From positions 1 to 50,768 of the forward strand of contig JBPOJA010000021.1 in assembly GCA_052034085.1 (NCBI GenBank): DNA of 50,768 nt. Direction: 5' to 3'. Within the stretch, counting starts at the first letter, position 1, and every line of letters begins with the position of its first letter. The stretch is from UBA1426 sp052034085. Lineage in GTDB: Bacteria; Bacillota; Clostridia; Peptostreptococcales; Anaerovoracaceae. The notes beneath the pieces are model-generated. The model was not told where the DNA came from, did no database searches, and saw nothing but the letters and a program-made list of their open reading frames with translations. The translations under genes and the position numbers were made by a program. Shown piece by piece: positions 41,377-50,704 of the stretch.

Positions 41377-43596
41377 ATGAGGATAATGGTTTTTGCGGCA
41401 GGTGGAGACATGGGTGGGGCTAAGACCCACATTCTTTCCCTTGCCAAAGAACTTTCAGCAGACAATGAACTGAGGCTTATAAGCTTCAGGAAAGGCGTGC
41501 TGTCCCGGGAAGCTGCGGAGATGGGCATAGATATCTGTGTGGTGGACAACGGTCTTAATATTTTCAAAGATATAAACTGCGCCCTTAAGGAAGTGGATGG
41601 ATTTAAGCCAGACATCATTCACTGCCACGGAGCCAAAAGCAATATGCTGGGAGTCATTATGAAGAGCAGGAGAAAACTGCCTGTAATAACCACAGTCCAT
41701 TCAGATCCGGCAAGGGACTATATGGGCTCCCCCTGGAGACAATGGACCTATGGCTTAATAAATGCACTGGCCCTGAGACGCATGGATTTCTATATCGCTG
41801 TGGCGGAAAAAATGGAGAGAACCCTTATTGAAAGAGGTTTTGATCCCCTGAAGTTTTTTACCATATATAACGGATTGGATTTTTCCCATGCACCTTCAGA
41901 TGCAAGGCCTGCGAAAAGTCCCGGGGAAGATATTGTGGTGGGCATAGCCGCAAGGCTTACGCCTATCAAGGATATAGGAACTTTGCTCAGGGCATTCAAA
42001 ATCGCCCATGAAAGGAATAATCGCCTTCTGCTCAGAATAGCCGGTACCGGGGAAGATGAAAAAGATTTAAAAGCTCTTGCCAGAAGCCTGGGCATAGACC
42101 ACAGGGTGGAATTTGTGGGCTGGATCAGTGATATCAAAGGTTTTTTCGCCCATGTGGACATCAATGTGCTGGCATCATTATCGGAAGGCTTCCCCTATTC
42201 ACTTCTGGAAGGTGCCTATGAACACTGTCCCGCCATAGCCACGGAGGTGGGAGGCATCCCCGCCCTCATCAGCCATGGGGAAAACGGTTATCTGTTCCAG
42301 CCCGGGGACGTGGACACTTTTGCCGAATATATTTACCGGCTTTCAGTGGATGAAGAATTGAGGCAAAATCTTGCGGAAAACCTCTTTAAGCGGGCAAAAG
42401 AGGACTTCTCCTTAAGCAGGATGAAAGAAAACCAGGAAAAAGTCTATGGTGTAGTATTAAGGCGCAGGGCACGGACAGGAAGGCGGGGCGCAGTCATCTG
42501 CGGAGCTTACGGGAGAGGCAATGCCGGAGATGAAGCCATATTGAAGGCAATTCTGCTACAGCTTAAGGAAATAGATGAAGATATGCCTTTCTGGGTGATG
42601 ACCAGAAAGAAGATGGAAACCAGGCTGGCAAACAAGGTCCGGTCCATGTACCTTTTTAACATCTTCGCTTTCTTCAGCAGCCTGAAAAAGGCCAGAATAT
42701 TCGTCAACGGCGGTGGCAGCCTGATACAGGATATTACTTCCTCAAGGTCTTTGTATTTCTATCTCTTTACCCTGAAGGCGGCCAAATTTTTCGGCTGCAA
42801 AATCGTCATGTACGGCTGTGGCATCGGGCCACTGATATCCCCTTTCAACAGGAGAGTGGCTGCAGGTGTTCTGAATGATACGGCAGATATAATTACTTTG
42901 AGAGACAGTGTATCCTGGGAGCTGCTAAATGAAATGGAAGTAACAAGGCCGGAAATAGTCCTGGCAGCAGACCCCACCGTTCATCTGGAAAAAGCAAAAG
43001 ACCAAGTGGTGGAGAGCGCTTTTGAAAGGGAAGGAGTTCCCGCTGCGACAAGGAAAATTGGCTTTTGCCTCAGGAACTGGCCGGAATTCACCAACAGAAA
43101 AGCTGTTGCGGCAGCGGCTGACTATGCCTGCGAAAAGTATGGACTTACCCCTGTTTTTCTGCCCATAGAAACTCCCAAGGATGTGACTGCTGCGGAAAAG
43201 GTTGTGGAAAACATGAAAAGTCCGAGCTACCAGTGCAGGCAGAGGCATGGAGTGGAGGAACTTATCGGTATGCTGGGCTCCATGGAGCTGGTCGTTGGCA
43301 TGCGGCTTCATTCACTGATTTTTGCCACTGCAGGCGGAGCTCCGGTCATAGGTATATCTTATGATGTTAAAGTGGATAGCTTTATTAAAGATATAGGTTC
43401 CAGGGCATGCATACCGGTGGCTGCTTTAACTGCAGAAAAGCTGATCAGGGAAATCGATCTTGCCATGAACCGGGATGACTTTGAGAAGAAAAAGGTGCTG
43501 GAAGGCTTAAGAGAAGCACAGAAGATAAATATTGATGCGGCCAGAAGGCTGATAGAAAAAGGGGAAGCAGAAGACCGGGAGGAGAGAAAAAACTGA
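41377..43596 (+). CDS. csaB: Fusion of GT4 glycosyltransferase and CsaB polysaccharide pyruvyl transferase
   Basis: A 739-residue two-domain protein. Residues 1-360 form a GT-B family 4 glycosyltransferase (GGDMGGAKTHIL at the N-terminus; EGFPYSLLEGAYEHCPAIATEVGGIP as the donor-site E-x7-E region). From about residue 368 a CsaB-type pyruvyl transferase begins (VICGAYGRGNAGDEAIL), with NGGGSLIQD, YGCGIGP and VGMRLHSLIFA. CsaB adds ketal pyruvate to secondary wall polymer, creating the SLH ligand. CsaB is commonly a separate protein, so the in-frame fusion suggests glycosyl transfer and pyruvylation act together. No stop or frameshift lies between the halves. Confidence 0.92.
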   Translation: MRIMVFAAGGDMGGAKTHILSLAKELSADNELRLISFRKGVLSREAAEMGIDICVVDNGLNIFKDINCALKEVDGFKPDIIHCHGAKSNMLGVIMKSRRKLPVITTVHSDPARDYMGSPWRQWTYGLINALALRRMDFYIAVAEKMERTLIERGFDPLKFFTIYNGLDFSHAPSDARPAKSPGEDIVVGIAARLTPIKDIGTLLRAFKIAHERNNRLLLRIAGTGEDEKDLKALARSLGIDHRVEFVGWISDIKGFFAHVDINVLASLSEGFPYSLLEGAYEHCPAIATEVGGIPALISHGENGYLFQPGDVDTFAEYIYRLSVDEELRQNLAENLFKRAKEDFSLSRMKENQEKVYGVVLRRRARTGRRGAVICGAYGRGNAGDEAILKAILLQLKEIDEDMPFWVMTRKKMETRLANKVRSMYLFNIFAFFSSLKKARIFVNGGGSLIQDITSSRSLYFYLFTLKAAKFFGCKIVMYGCGIGPLISPFNRRVAAGVLNDTADIITLRDSVSWELLNEMEVTRPEIVLAADPTVHLEKAKDQVVESAFEREGVPAATRKIGFCLRNWPEFTNRKAVAAAADYACEKYGLTPVFLPIETPKDVTAAEKVVENMKSPSYQCRQRHGVEELIGMLGSMELVVGMRLHSLIFATAGGAPVIGISYDVKVDSFIKDIGSRACIPVAALTAEKLIREIDLAMNRDDFEKKKVLEGLREAQKINIDAARRLIEKGEAEDREERKN

Positions 43597-44756
43597 TGAA
43601 GGAAATCATATGCATTTCAACTTCAAACTACCATCCCTTTCCAACAAGAAAGCAGAATGTAATGAACAGGCTGTCCGGTGCCAGGATACTTTATATTAAT
43701 CCTCCTTTCACACTGCTGGCCCCCCTAAAAGACAGGAGCCTTTTTAGAAAACTTCTTGATTTCACTAAGCCCGGTGAAATAGTAAAAGATAATATCACAG
43801 TATTTTCGCCGCCGCCTCTGTTCCCTTTTTTCAATAAATACAGATTTATAAATAAGATAAATCAGAGGATTTTGGCCTGCTTCATCAGAGGCAAGATGAA
43901 AAAGGCGGGTTTCGACAAGCCCTATATCTGGTGCTATTCCCCCACATCGGCGGATTTAGTGGATCTGATTCCAAACAGAGCTGTGATTTACGATTGCGTG
44001 GACAAGCATTCAGCTTATCCGGGACACATTGATCCGGAAGTAGTGGACGGAATGGAAAAGGACCTGGCAAAAAAGGCTCTTCAGGTCTTTGCTACGGCAG
44101 AGAGCCTTTATGAGAATCTTAAGACATATAACGAAAACACAGTATTGATGCCAAACGGGGCAAATTACGAACTTTTTGCCAGAGCCCAGGGCGAATACCG
44201 GAATCCGGGAGAAAAGCCCGTATTCGGTTTTGTAGGCATGTTACAGGACTGCATAGAATATGAATATATGGCAGCTCTGGCGGAAGCTTTTCCTCAAGGT
44301 GAAATAATTGTCATAGGAAGGAATCTCCCGGGGGTGGACACTTCCGTGCTTGACAGATACGATAATATCAAAAGGCTGGGGCTTATAGCTCAAGATAAGC
44401 TGCCGGAAATAATGAAAACTTTTCATGTGTGCCTGAATCTTTTCAAAAACAATGAGTTGTCAGCTCATGTAAGCCCTTTAAAGTTTTATGAATATCTGGC
44501 AACAGGTAAGCCTATAGTGAGTACGGCAGTGCCGGCCCAGGTGCGGGACTATCAGGATGTAATATTTATTGCTGAAAACAAAGAAGACTTTGTGATAAAA
44601 TACAGGGAGGCGCTGCATGAAGAGGCCCCTGAAAAGGTGGCAAAACGCATAGAGTATGCGAAAGAGGCTTCCTGGGACAATATCGTCAGGAGGATGGAGA
44701 AAATAATAGAGGAAACTATAAAAAAGCTGGAGGTGGCTGATGAAACTGATAAATGA
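43596..44756 (+). CDS. Glycosyltransferase (GT4-like, TuaH-type)
   Basis: A 386-residue GT-B glycosyltransferase. ISTSNYHPFPTRKQNVMNRL near the start, YDCVDKHSAYPGH near residue 132, VLMPNGANYELF near 185, GFVGMLQDCIEYEY near 209 and KFYEYLATGKPIVSTAVP near 297 resemble teichuronic-acid type transferases. It overlaps the csaB fusion by 1 nt (TGATG), so translation is coupled. Cytoplasmic or membrane-associated, adding a sugar to the wall polymer; sugar identity unknown. Confidence 0.85.
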   Translation: MKEIICISTSNYHPFPTRKQNVMNRLSGARILYINPPFTLLAPLKDRSLFRKLLDFTKPGEIVKDNITVFSPPPLFPFFNKYRFINKINQRILACFIRGKMKKAGFDKPYIWCYSPTSADLVDLIPNRAVIYDCVDKHSAYPGHIDPEVVDGMEKDLAKKALQVFATAESLYENLKTYNENTVLMPNGANYELFARAQGEYRNPGEKPVFGFVGMLQDCIEYEYMAALAEAFPQGEIIVIGRNLPGVDTSVLDRYDNIKRLGLIAQDKLPEIMKTFHVCLNLFKNNELSAHVSPLKFYEYLATGKPIVSTAVPAQVRDYQDVIFIAENKEDFVIKYREALHEEAPEKVAKRIEYAKEASWDNIVRRMEKIIEETIKKLEVADETDK

Positions 44757-45243
44757 GAAAGGCAGGATGTTTGGGATTATCAACCCTGTGGATCTGATTA
44801 TACTTCTGGCTGTGATTGCCGTAGTCGGTGCCATAGGGATGCAGCTGTTCGGACAGAAGATCAATGATGCCGTGGCACCTCAGGTGGACCTTACTGCAGA
44901 AATGGTAATAGTAGGCACTCCACCGAGAATTATTGAGGAGATTTTCAGGCAGAATCTGGTGGGGCAGAGACTGGTTGCCGGCAATGAATACATGAATGCA
45001 ACCATAACAGATGTCTGGGCAGAGGATTATGTTATGCAGGCTATAAGAAGCGACGGAGTAATCGTTGATGCCACCGATCCCAGCAAGAAGGATATAGTAA
45101 TAAAAGTGGCAGGCAAAGTACCCAAGGGAACTCCAAGCCCCAAAATAGGTAATCAGGAGGTCAGGGCAGGCAGGACTTTCATAATCAAAACACAGACCTT
45201 TGAGAGCTTTGGTACAATCAGATATGTTGAAATCGGCGATTGA
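44740..45243 (+). CDS. DUF4330-family membrane-anchored protein
   Basis: A 167-residue protein with one N-terminal membrane segment (about residues 13-37, after GRMFGIINPVDLIILLAV), then an extracytoplasmic beta-rich domain. The pattern matches DUF4330, a family seen beside polysaccharide genes in Clostridia; function unknown. It starts 17 nt inside the preceding glycosyltransferase gene and overlaps the ligase-like gene after it, which supports a single co-translated unit. Confidence 0.82.
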   Translation: MKLINEKGRMFGIINPVDLIILLAVIAVVGAIGMQLFGQKINDAVAPQVDLTAEMVIVGTPPRIIEEIFRQNLVGQRLVAGNEYMNATITDVWAEDYVMQAIRSDGVIVDATDPSKKDIVIKVAGKVPKGTPSPKIGNQEVRAGRTFIIKTQTFESFGTIRYVEIGD

Positions 45244-46774
45244 AACGGCATACAGCCACAGCCTGACAAGCAGGGCTAATCAATTTCTAAAGAAATCCTA
45301 TGAGGTTTCGGCAAGCAGGAAGCTATGGGTTCGCTTTGCTGAGGCAAAAAATACTGTTGAAGAGTCTCTTTACGGGAAATTTGCAGATTTTATGGCCCGT
45401 GCAATAAAACCTGTCGGGAAAAGTCTGGAAGTCAGTGTTTTTCATAGGATTCTAATGGCTCTTGGTGATATATATCTTAGGATCACCAGACACAGTTTTG
45501 TTTTCAAATATGTGAATATGCTCAATTTGAGGCAATGGATGCTGCTGACCTTTTCCCTTTATCTCCCTCTGGATTACACTTTGAGAACCAAAGTTGGCGT
45601 GCCTGTTCTGGCATCTCTGTGGGAGGAGGCTTTTATTGTCTTTGCTGTTTTGTTCATTCTTTACAGAAAACTTCTTGAGAACAGCCGGGCTATAGCTAGA
45701 GAGAATCCTGTGGAGCCGTATATCATCCTTTTCATGGCTATAGGGCTTTTTCTTATGACTACGGCGGAAAGCCATCCCCACATTGCTTTTGCGGGATACA
45801 GAGCCACGGTGACCTACATTTTATGGTTTTTCCTTATCATAAGGCTCATAGAAGATGAAAAGGATTTTAAAGTACTTTTTTACGGAATAATGGCCGTGGG
45901 AATTTTCATGGGCCTGCACGGGATGTATCAGTTTGTAATAAAGGTTCCCATACCTGAAAGCTGGATTACCAGCACGGAAATGGGAGTCAGAACCAGAGTT
46001 TTTTCCATTACAGGCAGCCCAAATATTTTAGGAACTTTCATGGTGATGACAGCACCTCTTTCAGCGGCTATGATGTATCACTCCAAAAGGATTCTGTCCA
46101 GACTGATTTTTCTGGTTCTCACGGGAGCCATGTGTCTCTGCCTCCTTTTCACTTTTTCCAGGGGTGCCTGGGTGGGTATGGTGGTGGCAGTAATAGTTTT
46201 TGCCATTTTCGTCGATAAAAGGCTTCTGGCCCTGATGGGGGCAGCTATGGCAGGAGTGCTGGTATTTGTACCCTCCATAGCTTCAAGACTGACTTTTTTA
46301 TTCACCAGCGACTACAGGGAGGCATCGGAAATCGGAGGCAGGGCCTTGCGCTGGGAGATGGGACGCTTTCTACTGCTTGAAAGGAATCCCTGGATAGGCT
46401 TTGGCCTTGGGCGCTTCGGCGGGGCCGTAGCCATGAACAATAAAATTCTCGAAGAAACCGAAGAATTCCAATATTTCTATATGGACAACTACTATCTCAA
46501 AGTAATGGTTGAAATGGGTTATGTAGGGATAATTGCTTTTTTGCTTATGCTTGCAGCCCTGGTTATCTGGGGACTCAGGTCCGTTTACAACAGCGGAATA
46601 TATAAAGCCCCGGCAGCCGGTATACTGGCAGGGCTTTGCGGAGTATTAGTCCATTGCTATTTTGAGAATATTTTTGAAGAAACTTATATGATGGCCTATT
46701 TCTGGGGCCTGGCAGCCATGCTCATATATCTTGGCTATTTCAGTAACGACCGTCTCCGAGAAGAAAGTAGTTAA
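45224..46774 (+). CDS. O-antigen ligase/polymerase-like membrane protein
   Basis: A roughly 516-residue polytopic protein with about ten to twelve helices and the Wzy_C/O-antigen-ligase signature (FTFSRGAWVG near the middle; LLERNPWIGFGLGRFGG as the large loop). Such proteins polymerise or transfer lipid-linked glycans outside the membrane. The frame reaches a TTG at 45200; ATG 45224 is chosen without strong ribosome-site support, so the start is uncertain. A soluble N-terminal region of about 80 residues precedes the first helix, which is unusual. The 3' end overlaps the convergent wecC-like gene by 35 nt. Confidence 0.85.
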   Translation: MLKSAIETAYSHSLTSRANQFLKKSYEVSASRKLWVRFAEAKNTVEESLYGKFADFMARAIKPVGKSLEVSVFHRILMALGDIYLRITRHSFVFKYVNMLNLRQWMLLTFSLYLPLDYTLRTKVGVPVLASLWEEAFIVFAVLFILYRKLLENSRAIARENPVEPYIILFMAIGLFLMTTAESHPHIAFAGYRATVTYILWFFLIIRLIEDEKDFKVLFYGIMAVGIFMGLHGMYQFVIKVPIPESWITSTEMGVRTRVFSITGSPNILGTFMVMTAPLSAAMMYHSKRILSRLIFLVLTGAMCLCLLFTFSRGAWVGMVVAVIVFAIFVDKRLLALMGAAMAGVLVFVPSIASRLTFLFTSDYREASEIGGRALRWEMGRFLLLERNPWIGFGLGRFGGAVAMNNKILEETEEFQYFYMDNYYLKVMVEMGYVGIIAFLLMLAALVIWGLRSVYNSGIYKAPAAGILAGLCGVLVHCYFENIFEETYMMAYFWGLAAMLIYLGYFSNDRLREESS

Positions 46775-47996
46775 AGCCTGCTGATAAAGCAGCTTCCTTG
46801 TTGATAAAATTTCTTGTATCCAAAATATTTTTATTTCTCATCAGGTCTGCCAGCTTATCAAGTGGCAGGTCCTTGTACTCTTTGTGGTGGACTCCAAGTA
46901 CTATTAGGTCGCTTTCCGATACGGCATCCTCCAGGCTGTCTCTCAATATGGACTCCTGGCTGGCATGAGGGTCGCAGGCCCTGACGTAAAAGCCCATGCC
47001 CGTAAGTATGTCAAACAGATAAAGAAGCGGGCTTTCCCTGGTATCCCCCACATCAGGCTTATAGCTTATGCCAAGTATTGTGACAACGGGATCGTCTATG
47101 CCCTTTAGAATCTTTTCAATAACTGAAGCCAGGTGGGCGGGCATAGAATCGTTAATTTCCCTGCCCATTTGAATCAGCCGGGATTTATCCGGTTCCTTCT
47201 CAACAATAAACCAGGGGTCAACAGCTATGCAGTGGCCTCCAACACCCGGCCCCGGCTGAAGAATATTTACTCTGGGATGCTTATTGCAAAGTTCGATGGC
47301 ATCCCATACATTTACGCCAATTGATTCGCAAATTGTAGCCAGCTCGTTGGCATAGGCTATGTTGATGTCCCTGAAAGTGTTTTCCGCAGTTTTGCAAAGT
47401 TCGGCGGTTTTTGCATCGGTAATATAGATTTCGCCTTTTACAAAAAGCTCGTACACCTCTTTTATTTTTTGTGAAGATGCATCGTTTATGCCTCCGGCAA
47501 GCCGGCTGTTTTCCACCAGCTCTTTTAATATATTGCCGGGAATGACTCTTTCAGGGGAGTGACCAAGAAAAACCTCCTCCCCGATTTTCAGCCCGGATTT
47601 TTCCAGAATGGGCATCATGAGATCGTGTACTGTCCCTACAGGGGAGGTGGACTCCAAAATCACCGTATTGCCGGATTTGAGAAAGGGAACGATGTCTTCG
47701 GTAGCACTTTCCACATAAGACATATGGGATTTTTTGTCCTCATCGATAGGGGTGGGCACAGTGATGATGAAAACATCAGCCTCGTCCGGGACTAATGAAG
47801 CTTTCAGCCTGCCTTCTGCTACAACCTGTGCCGCCAAAGCCTGAAGCCCTTTTTCTTCAACAAAGATTTCGCCTCTGTTTAAGGCATCCACAATTTTTTC
47901 ATTCTTGTCCACACCAAGTGTGTCGGCGCCGGCCGCTGCAAACATAGCCGCTGTAGGCAGCCCTATGTAGCCCAGCCCTATGATACATATCTTCAT
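46740..47996 (-). CDS. wecC: UDP-N-acetylmannosamine dehydrogenase-type nucleotide-sugar dehydrogenase
   Basis: A 418-residue UDP-sugar dehydrogenase. The NAD loop CIIGLGYIGLPTAAMFA is at residue 3, TVPTPID near 89, STSPVGT near 121, CKTAENTFRDINIAYANELA near 205, and the catalytic Cys in GPGVGGHCIAVDPWF near 250. Sequence style and the adjacent TagA/WecG gene point to UDP-ManNAc oxidation to UDP-ManNAcA; UDP-GlcNAc dehydrogenase is the alternative. It is the only minus-strand gene in the envelope island, divergent from tagA. Confidence 0.9.
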   Translation of the reverse strand: MKICIIGLGYIGLPTAAMFAAAGADTLGVDKNEKIVDALNRGEIFVEEKGLQALAAQVVAEGRLKASLVPDEADVFIITVPTPIDEDKKSHMSYVESATEDIVPFLKSGNTVILESTSPVGTVHDLMMPILEKSGLKIGEEVFLGHSPERVIPGNILKELVENSRLAGGINDASSQKIKEVYELFVKGEIYITDAKTAELCKTAENTFRDINIAYANELATICESIGVNVWDAIELCNKHPRVNILQPGPGVGGHCIAVDPWFIVEKEPDKSRLIQMGREINDSMPAHLASVIEKILKGIDDPVVTILGISYKPDVGDTRESPLLYLFDILTGMGFYVRACDPHASQESILRDSLEDAVSESDLIVLGVHHKEYKDLPLDKLADLMRNKNILDTRNFINKEAALSAGFNYFLLGDGRY

Positions 47997-48089
47997 ATTT
48001 TCTCCCTGCTTAATCGCAAAAACTCTGTAAATCAGAGCAAATAAATGATAGCATATAGTAATCCCATAGTAAAGAAGGAGGACCCCTGT

Positions 48090-48869
48090 TTGCAGACAGA
48101 TGAGAGACTTAATATTCTTGGCATTCCGGTAGATATGGTGGATATGGAAGAAGCAGTCCGCAGCTTTGACGGATTCCTGAAAGGCGAAAGCTGCAGCATC
48201 ATTGTCACACCAAATTCTGAGATACTTGAAAGGGCAAGCAGTAATCCGGGGCTGGCGGAAATCATACGAAAAGCGAATCTCGTTATCCCGGATGGAATCG
48301 GGCTGGTTTACGCTTCACGATTTCTGGGGAAGCCGCTGAAAGAAAGGGTAACCGGAATTGATTTTTTAAGCAGAGCACTTGCTTTGCTTGCGGAACGGGG
48401 TGTTTCTGTGTTTCTCCTGGGGGGAAACCCGGAAACCGGGGAACAAAAATCCGTGGCGGAGGAGGCCGGTGAGAATATGAAAAAGGCCTTCCCGGGGCTT
48501 ACGGTGGCGGGCAGTCACCATGGCTATTTTAAACCTGAGGAGGAAGAGGGTATTCTGGCAGCTATAAATACATCAGATGCGGGGTTTTTATGTGTGGCGC
48601 TGGGATCTCCCAAACAGGAAGAGTTTATGGCCAGGTATAAAACCAGGCTTTCAGTTAAAGCAGCCATTGGGGTCGGTGGAAGCCTTGACGTATGGGCCGG
48701 CAGGGTAAAAAGAGCTCCCTGGTTTTATCAGAAGCACGGACTTGAATGGCTGTACAGAGCCATCAGGGAACCTGCCAGATTCGGAAGATTGCTTCGGCTT
48801 CCTGTCTTCATGTTCAAGGTTGTGGTCTGGAAGATCCGTCAGGGAAAAAATAAAGATGCAAATGTATAG
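48090..48869 (+). CDS. tagA: WecG/TagA/CpsF family glycosyltransferase
   Basis: A 259-residue GT26 enzyme transferring ManNAc (TagA) or ManNAcA (WecG) to undecaprenyl-PP-GlcNAc. GIPVDMVDMEEAV near the start, TPNSEIL near residue 45, PDGIGLVYASRFLGKPLKERVTG near 75, ALGSPKQEEFMA near 170 and GVGGSLDVWAGRVKRAP near 193 are diagnostic. The frame extends to ATG 48045, but GGAGG (48077-48081) is 8 nt before TTG 48090. With wecC next door, ManNAcA transfer is possible; the donor cannot be fixed by eye. Confidence 0.9.
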   Translation: MQTDERLNILGIPVDMVDMEEAVRSFDGFLKGESCSIIVTPNSEILERASSNPGLAEIIRKANLVIPDGIGLVYASRFLGKPLKERVTGIDFLSRALALLAERGVSVFLLGGNPETGEQKSVAEEAGENMKKAFPGLTVAGSHHGYFKPEEEEGILAAINTSDAGFLCVALGSPKQEEFMARYKTRLSVKAAIGVGGSLDVWAGRVKRAPWFYQKHGLEWLYRAIREPARFGRLLRLPVFMFKVVVWKIRQGKNKDANV

Positions 48870-48893
48870 GGCAGGATAAGAGGAAAGCAGGAT

Positions 48894-50651
48894 TTGGAAG
48901 AGACGAGAACCATAAAAACATCATATTTGCTTAAGAGATTTATCCCGTATTTCAGTAAATATAAATGGATTTTATTACTGGATTTATTTTGTGCCGCATT
49001 GACAACGGTATGTGAGCTGGTTTTACCCCTGATTGTCCGGTATCTGACCGACATGGGCATGAACAATCTTGCCGGTCTGACAGTTGGAACAGTGCTGAAA
49101 CTGGGATTCTTTTATGTGGCTTTGAGGCTGGTTGATGTGGCGGCCAACTATTTTATGGCCAATGTGGGGCACATAATGGGAGCAAAAATCGAAACGGATA
49201 TGAGGAGGGATTTGTTTGCCCATCTTCAGGAATTGTCTTACTCTTACTATGACAATGCAAAAATCGGCCAGATAATGGCCAGAATCACCAGCGATTTATT
49301 TGATATCACTGAATTCGCACACCATTGCCCTGAAGAATATTTTATTGCGGCTTTAAAGATAGGTGTGGCTTTTGTCATTCTGGCGCAGGCAGACCTGGTG
49401 CTTACCTTATTGATATTCTCACTCATACCCATCATGCTTATCAGCGCCATGTCCTTCAATAAAAAGATGCGCGCTGCCTTTAAAAAATCAAGGAATCAGA
49501 TAGGCGAACTGAATGCTCAGGTAGAGGACAGCCTGCTGGGAGTCAGAGTCGTCAAATCCTTTGCCAACGAAGATGTCGAAGAGGAGAAGTTTCGCAAGGG
49601 CAATGAAGGATTTCTAAATATAAAGAGGGAAGCATACCGCTATATGGCCGGATTTCACAGCACCATCAGATTCTTTGACGGCATAATGTACATTGCTGTC
49701 GTAGTTGTGGGAGCATTGTTCATGATAAACGGCAGAATAGGAGCGCCGGACCTTATCGCTTATCTGTTGTATGTGACCATGCTTTTAAATTCAATACGCA
49801 GGATTGTGGAGTTTACCGAACAATTTCAGAGAGGCATGACGGGGATAGAACGGTTTATTGAGATAATCGATGCCCCCATTGAGGTTGATGATAAAGAAAA
49901 TGCAGTGCCTTTGGAAAATGTGGTGGGGGAAGTAAAATTTGACAAAGTAAGTTTCAGGTATTCGGACAACAACAAAGACGTTTTGTCCAACATAGACCTG
50001 ACTGTCAATGCCGGAGAAAATGTGGCCCTGGTTGGGCCTTCCGGCAGTGGAAAAACGACTTTATGCAACCTCATCCCCAGATTTTATGATGTTTCGGCAG
50101 GTCGCATTTTAATTGACGGCATGGATATAAAAGATGTGACTATTCAATCCTTAAGGTCCAATATTGGTATGGTTCAGCAGGACGTTTATCTGTTTTCCGG
50201 TTCAGTAAAAGACAATATCGCCTACGGGAAACCGGGCGCCTCTATGGAGGAAATCATAAGTGCTGCAAAAGATGCCGGCGCCCACGATTTTATTATAGAA
50301 TTGCCTGAAGGCTATGATACTTATGTGGGAGAAAGAGGAGTCAAGCTTTCAGGCGGGCAGAAACAGAGAATAAGCATAGCCAGAGTATTTTTGAAAAATC
50401 CGCCCATACTGATTCTGGATGAGGCCACATCGGCACTTGACAATGAAAGTGAGCTGTTGGTAAGAAAATCGCTGGAAAGGCTGGCAAAGGGCAGAACCAC
50501 ATTTACAATAGCTCATCGTCTGACAACAATAAAAAATGCCAGCATAATTTTAGTTCTGACTGAAAACGGTATAGAGGAAAAGGGTAGCCACGAAGAACTG
50601 TTAAGAACAGGCGGCGTGTATTCACATCTTTATGGAATGTACAGTGAATAA
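48894..50651 (+). CDS. MsbA-type ABC exporter (membrane plus ATPase domains)
   Basis: A 585-residue half-transporter. Six helices span residues about 20-300. The ATPase follows: Walker A GPSGSGKTTLCN near 381, Q-loop MVQQDVYLFSG near 424, signature LSGGQKQRISIAR near 484, and Walker B ILILDEATSALD near 503. It works as a homodimer or with a partner. Substrate unknown; the neighbours suggest a lipid-linked glycan or glycolipid, but drug export is equally possible. TTG start, 24 nt after tagA. Confidence 0.92.
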   Translation: MEETRTIKTSYLLKRFIPYFSKYKWILLLDLFCAALTTVCELVLPLIVRYLTDMGMNNLAGLTVGTVLKLGFFYVALRLVDVAANYFMANVGHIMGAKIETDMRRDLFAHLQELSYSYYDNAKIGQIMARITSDLFDITEFAHHCPEEYFIAALKIGVAFVILAQADLVLTLLIFSLIPIMLISAMSFNKKMRAAFKKSRNQIGELNAQVEDSLLGVRVVKSFANEDVEEEKFRKGNEGFLNIKREAYRYMAGFHSTIRFFDGIMYIAVVVVGALFMINGRIGAPDLIAYLLYVTMLLNSIRRIVEFTEQFQRGMTGIERFIEIIDAPIEVDDKENAVPLENVVGEVKFDKVSFRYSDNNKDVLSNIDLTVNAGENVALVGPSGSGKTTLCNLIPRFYDVSAGRILIDGMDIKDVTIQSLRSNIGMVQQDVYLFSGSVKDNIAYGKPGASMEEIISAAKDAGAHDFIIELPEGYDTYVGERGVKLSGGQKQRISIARVFLKNPPILILDEATSALDNESELLVRKSLERLAKGRTTFTIAHRLTTIKNASIILVLTENGIEEKGSHEELLRTGGVYSHLYGMYSE

Positions 50652-50654
50652 TAT

Positions 50655-50704
50655 GTCAGTGGGACAGCCCTTTTTACAAATTTCAAAAGGGCTGTCCCAC
50701 TGAC
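50655..50704. terminator. 20-bp perfect inverted repeat, likely terminator
   Basis: Arms 50655-50674 and 50685-50704 pair perfectly over 20 bp around a 10-nt loop, directly after the ABC gene stop. The outer core GTGGGACAGCCC is GC-rich. No T run follows, so it may be a repeat element used as terminator. Confidence 0.65.
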
